A DNA stretch of 7,465 nucleotides from a bacterium (GTDB taxonomy: Bacteria; Babelota; Babeliae; Babelales; Vermiphilaceae): NCBI GenBank assembly GCA_030626185.1, contig DAOUPL010000042.1, positions 1 through 7,465 of the forward strand, given 5' to 3'. Shown in pieces: positions 5,526-7,465 of this stretch. The notes under the pieces are model-generated. The model was not told where the DNA came from and did not search any database. It worked only from the letters and a program-made list of their open reading frames with translations. A program made the position numbers and the translations under genes. Every line of letters begins with the position of its first letter. Position 1 is the stretch's first letter.

Positions 5526-6695
5526 TTATAACGCGACGCGACACAATTGCGCGACAACCTCATTTTCTACTACAAGCCCTTTACTGGTCAGGCGTATATG
5601 CTGTTTTGCACAACGCTCAACAAAGTGCTGCTCCTCCAATTGTTGTATAATTTTATATCCATCATTAGATTTATTCCTCCACATTCCATCAATAATATCC
5701 CTAATTAACACCCCACGTGGCCGTCGTAGATTGAGCATAACATGCTCTAAAACTGCTTGCCGTTCATCAAGTTCTTCACAAGAATCAATGCACGATGCAC
5801 CTTCTTGCATTGCCGTTAAATACTTTTTTATATCTTTTTCATTACAAAAGCGTCGCTTGCCATCAAACGAACATGCCCCAATACCAAAACCTTTGTACGG
5901 TACACGATCCCAATACGCTTGGTTATGACGTGACTCATACCCCGGGATAGCAAAATTTGATAGTTCGTATTGTTTAAACCCATATTTATCCAAAAATTCA
6001 CACGTCCAACGATACAACGCCATAGACTCTTCATCTTGTGGCAAATTTACCTGATTGGTTTTTATCTTAAAATACAAAGCCGTATTTTCATGCACTTCTA
6101 AACAATAAATAGAAACATGCTTAATCGGCCATGTTACAACTTTATTAATCAATTCTTTCCATTCATCAGGAGTAACTTCTGGAAGGCCCAAAATTAAATC
6201 TACCGATACATTTTCAAATCCAACTTCAGCGCTAGTGTGCAATACATCAAACACTTGTTGCGTTGTTTGATGGCGATTCAACTTTTGCAAAACTTGATCT
6301 TTTAAACTCTGTACACCAATACTCAAACGATTTATTCCTACACTTTGCCATACTTGTAATTTTTCTTTATCAACGGTGCCAGGGTTAACTTCAATTGCTA
6401 TCTCAGCGTGGTCGTCAATTTCAAACATATTTCTCAGTATATCAAACGTGTCAAGTAGTAAATCGTTAGGATACGTGCTCGGCGTGCCACCACCAAAGTG
6501 AATTGTGTCGATTAGTAGCTTGTTTTCCTGTTCTTTGGCAAATTTTACAATTTCTTTTTTTAATGCTTGATCATAAACTCCCATTAAGTTATCTTGCCCT
6601 GCCAGTGCAACAAACGGACAAAAATAACATCGATACGGACAAAATGGCCAATGAATGTACAAAAAACGCGTTGGTGTAGAACTTTTGTATTGCAT
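5526..6695 (-). CDS. hemW: Radical SAM heme chaperone HemW (HemN-like)
   Basis: HemW binds heme and a [4Fe-4S] cluster with S-adenosylmethionine and is thought to deliver heme to target proteins. It was long misannotated as coproporphyrinogen III oxidase. Counting from the ATG at 6695 (389 residues), the cluster motif is C19-PYR-C23-YF-C26-PF. The Phe two places after the third Cys separates HemW from HemN, which has a fourth Cys there. HFGGGTPS (66-73), EVNPGT (102-107), NRLSIGVQS (122-130), DLILGLP, YELSNFA and the proposed heme-binding HNQAYW (257-262) follow, then a HemW C-terminal domain. The usual GAHS/GAHG His is Cys here (GIGACS). An ATG at 6740 would overlap the gene before it and add 15 atypical residues, so I chose 6695, seven bases after that stop. 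Confidence 0.92.
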   Translation of the reverse strand: MQYKSSTPTRFLYIHWPFCPYRCYFCPFVALAGQDNLMGVYDQALKKEIVKFAKEQENKLLIDTIHFGGGTPSTYPNDLLLDTFDILRNMFEIDDHAEIAIEVNPGTVDKEKLQVWQSVGINRLSIGVQSLKDQVLQKLNRHQTTQQVFDVLHTSAEVGFENVSVDLILGLPEVTPDEWKELINKVVTWPIKHVSIYCLEVHENTALYFKIKTNQVNLPQDEESMALYRWTCEFLDKYGFKQYELSNFAIPGYESRHNQAYWDRVPYKGFGIGACSFDGKRRFCNEKDIKKYLTAMQEGASCIDSCEELDERQAVLEHVMLNLRRPRGVLIRDIIDGMWRNKSNDGYKIIQQLEEQHFVERCAKQHIRLTSKGLVVENEVVAQLCRVAL

Positions 6696-6702
6696 AAATA
6701 GA

Positions 6703-7233
6703 TTAACTTTCTGGTGATTCTTTTTTGTCTTTAAGCGCATGCAACTTTTTTATAAAAATACATGCTAATTGATAATCTTGCGCAACATATTCATCAGTTA
6801 CTTGATCAAGCGCAAATTTTATCATTTGTGACCCATCAAATAATCGCTTTATTTCTGGTACAAACAATTTTATGTCATCTGATGATTCTTGTAAAAAATT
6901 AATTAACTCATAATCAGTATACGCCAAACAATTATACCCCCACTCATCGTACAAATAACGCTTTACAATCATTGTTGCCTGATAATAAAAAACTTTTGCA
7001 TTTTGCGATGTTATTAATTGATCTTTTTTTAACTCTGCTAAATTGTACAATGCCAAATCATATGCTGATTTTTTATTTTTTTTAACAAAATGCCAACGAT
7101 AAATTGCATAACCAATTCCAATAACATACAAAAGAATTATGACAATAATTAAAATTATAAACCATGTTTTTTGCCAAAATGGTACGTTGTAAACACCATA
7201 AATATCGTATAAACCAAACTCATCTAATTGCAT
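6703..7233 (-). CDS. DUF4381-like single-pass membrane protein
   Basis: This 176-residue protein has a short N-terminal segment LYDIYGVYNVPFW (8-20), which matches the LRDIH...P-WW opening of DUF4381 proteins. One long membrane helix follows (about 23-46), then a basic patch and a helical cytoplasmic domain with AYDLALYNLAEL and a YTDYELINFL stretch similar to the family's T-x-E-L motif. DUF4381 genes usually sit with a MoxR-type AAA ATPase, a DUF58 protein and VWA membrane proteins, a cluster linked to chaperone-like or envelope-stress roles. That fits the DUF58 end seen seven bases upstream. A GTG at 7254 would overlap that gene. The ATG at 7233, with GGTGA before it, is more likely. The family call comes from pattern and context. 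Confidence 0.75.
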   Translation of the reverse strand: MQLDEFGLYDIYGVYNVPFWQKTWFIILIIVIILLYVIGIGYAIYRWHFVKKNKKSAYDLALYNLAELKKDQLITSQNAKVFYYQATMIVKRYLYDEWGYNCLAYTDYELINFLQESSDDIKLFVPEIKRLFDGSQMIKFALDQVTDEYVAQDYQLACIFIKKLHALKDKKESPES

Positions 7234-7240
7234 ACTTTTT

Positions 7241-7465
7241 TCACCAACGTGCACGATGTTTAAATAATTTTACTAATGCATGAATTACATCATCTTCTTG
7301 CTCAATTGCAAGAAAATCAATACCTGTCTTTTTAAACCAATGCGTTTGATCGTCATAACGTTGTTTTAGAAGTTGATTGACTACACCGCCTTTACCTGAG
7401 AGTAAAAAATTGCCATCCACACCTGTTTCTACATCACGCATAGTGATTAAACCACTGATAGAAAC
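7241..7465 (-). CDS. DUF58 family protein, C-terminal end (partial at window edge)
   Basis: Only the last 74 residues are visible, and the frame is open to the right edge, so the Met at 7441 is internal. The visible part contains LITMRDVETG, matching the D-x-E-TG strand of the von Willebrand-A-like DUF58 domain. It then has a helical stretch and the closing KKTGIDFLAIEQEDDVIHALVKLFKHR, which matches the usual DUF58 ending of a G-(I/V)-D strand, an acidic DD turn and a final helix ending in basic residues. DUF58 proteins pair with MoxR ATPases. The stop lies seven bases before the DUF4381-like gene, which indicates one operon. The catalytic or metal-site part of the domain, if any, lies outside the window. 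Confidence 0.78.
   Translation of the reverse strand, partial: VSISGLITMRDVETGVDGNFLLSGKGGVVNQLLKQRYDDQTHWFKKTGIDFLAIEQEDDVIHALVKLFKHRARW

Noticed and set aside
5458..5928. Plus-strand open frame of 156 codons across the 3' end of hemW
   Set aside because: It overlaps hemW and the start of the split-barrel gene, and the Ser/Cys-rich product has no family features.
5526..6695. Coproporphyrinogen III dehydrogenase HemN
   Set aside because: HemN has a CX3CX2CXC cluster motif. Here the last position is Phe, and the length and HNxxYW motif fit HemW.
1..7465. CRISPR array, toxin-antitoxin pair, restriction or retron elements
   Set aside because: No regularly spaced repeats were found and no proteins of these systems were recognised in the visible frames.

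Overview
The window reads as chromosome of an AT-rich, probably host-associated bacterium. A degraded IS630-type transposase lies at the left edge beside a small exported protein with no recognisable family. Everything from about base 882 to the right edge is read from the minus strand, with short gaps, and mixes housekeeping genes with one very unusual exported acidic protein. The gene mix would fit a reduced intracellular lineage such as Candidatus Dependentiae (TM6). That placement is a guess from general character, not from a diagnostic marker.

Layout, left to right. Bases 1-311 hold the 3' end of an IS630 transposase whose last part has slipped into another frame. A promoter-like site at 417-446 precedes a plus-strand gene (492-902) for an unrecognised secreted protein of 136 residues. 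Its 3' end overlaps the 3' end of pgsA (882-1508, minus), which makes phosphatidylglycerophosphate. A GC-rich block (about 1584-1710) with repeated CTACG words separates pgsA from an elongator tRNA-Met (CAT). Next come secD, tRNA-Leu (GAG) and a strong symmetrical hairpin terminator. Then follow a 455-residue exported protein with a huge acidic N-terminal half, an FMN-binding split-barrel (pyridoxamine-phosphate-oxidase-like) protein, hemW, a DUF4381-like membrane protein and the C-terminal end of a DUF58 protein that runs off the right edge.

How the genes fit together. In transcription order (right to left), DUF58, DUF4381 and hemW are each separated by only 7 bases and look like one operon. 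DUF58 plus DUF4381 is the usual core of MoxR-ATPase/VWA gene clusters, so a moxR-type ATPase gene is expected beyond the right edge. The split-barrel gene and the acidic exported protein follow, each with its own good ribosome binding site, and the hairpin at 3566-3601 ends the unit. tRNA-Leu, secD and tRNA-Met form a second unit in which each tRNA lies exactly 34 bases from secD. secF is not next to secD in this window.

The items most worth a second look are the acidic exported protein (172 consecutive residues without K, R or H, and six tryptophans in the last 20 residues), the tRNA-Leu with U instead of A at the discriminator position, and the GC-rich repeat-like block at the 3' end of tRNA-Met. 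I do not see a clear new defence or mobile system in the visible sequence.
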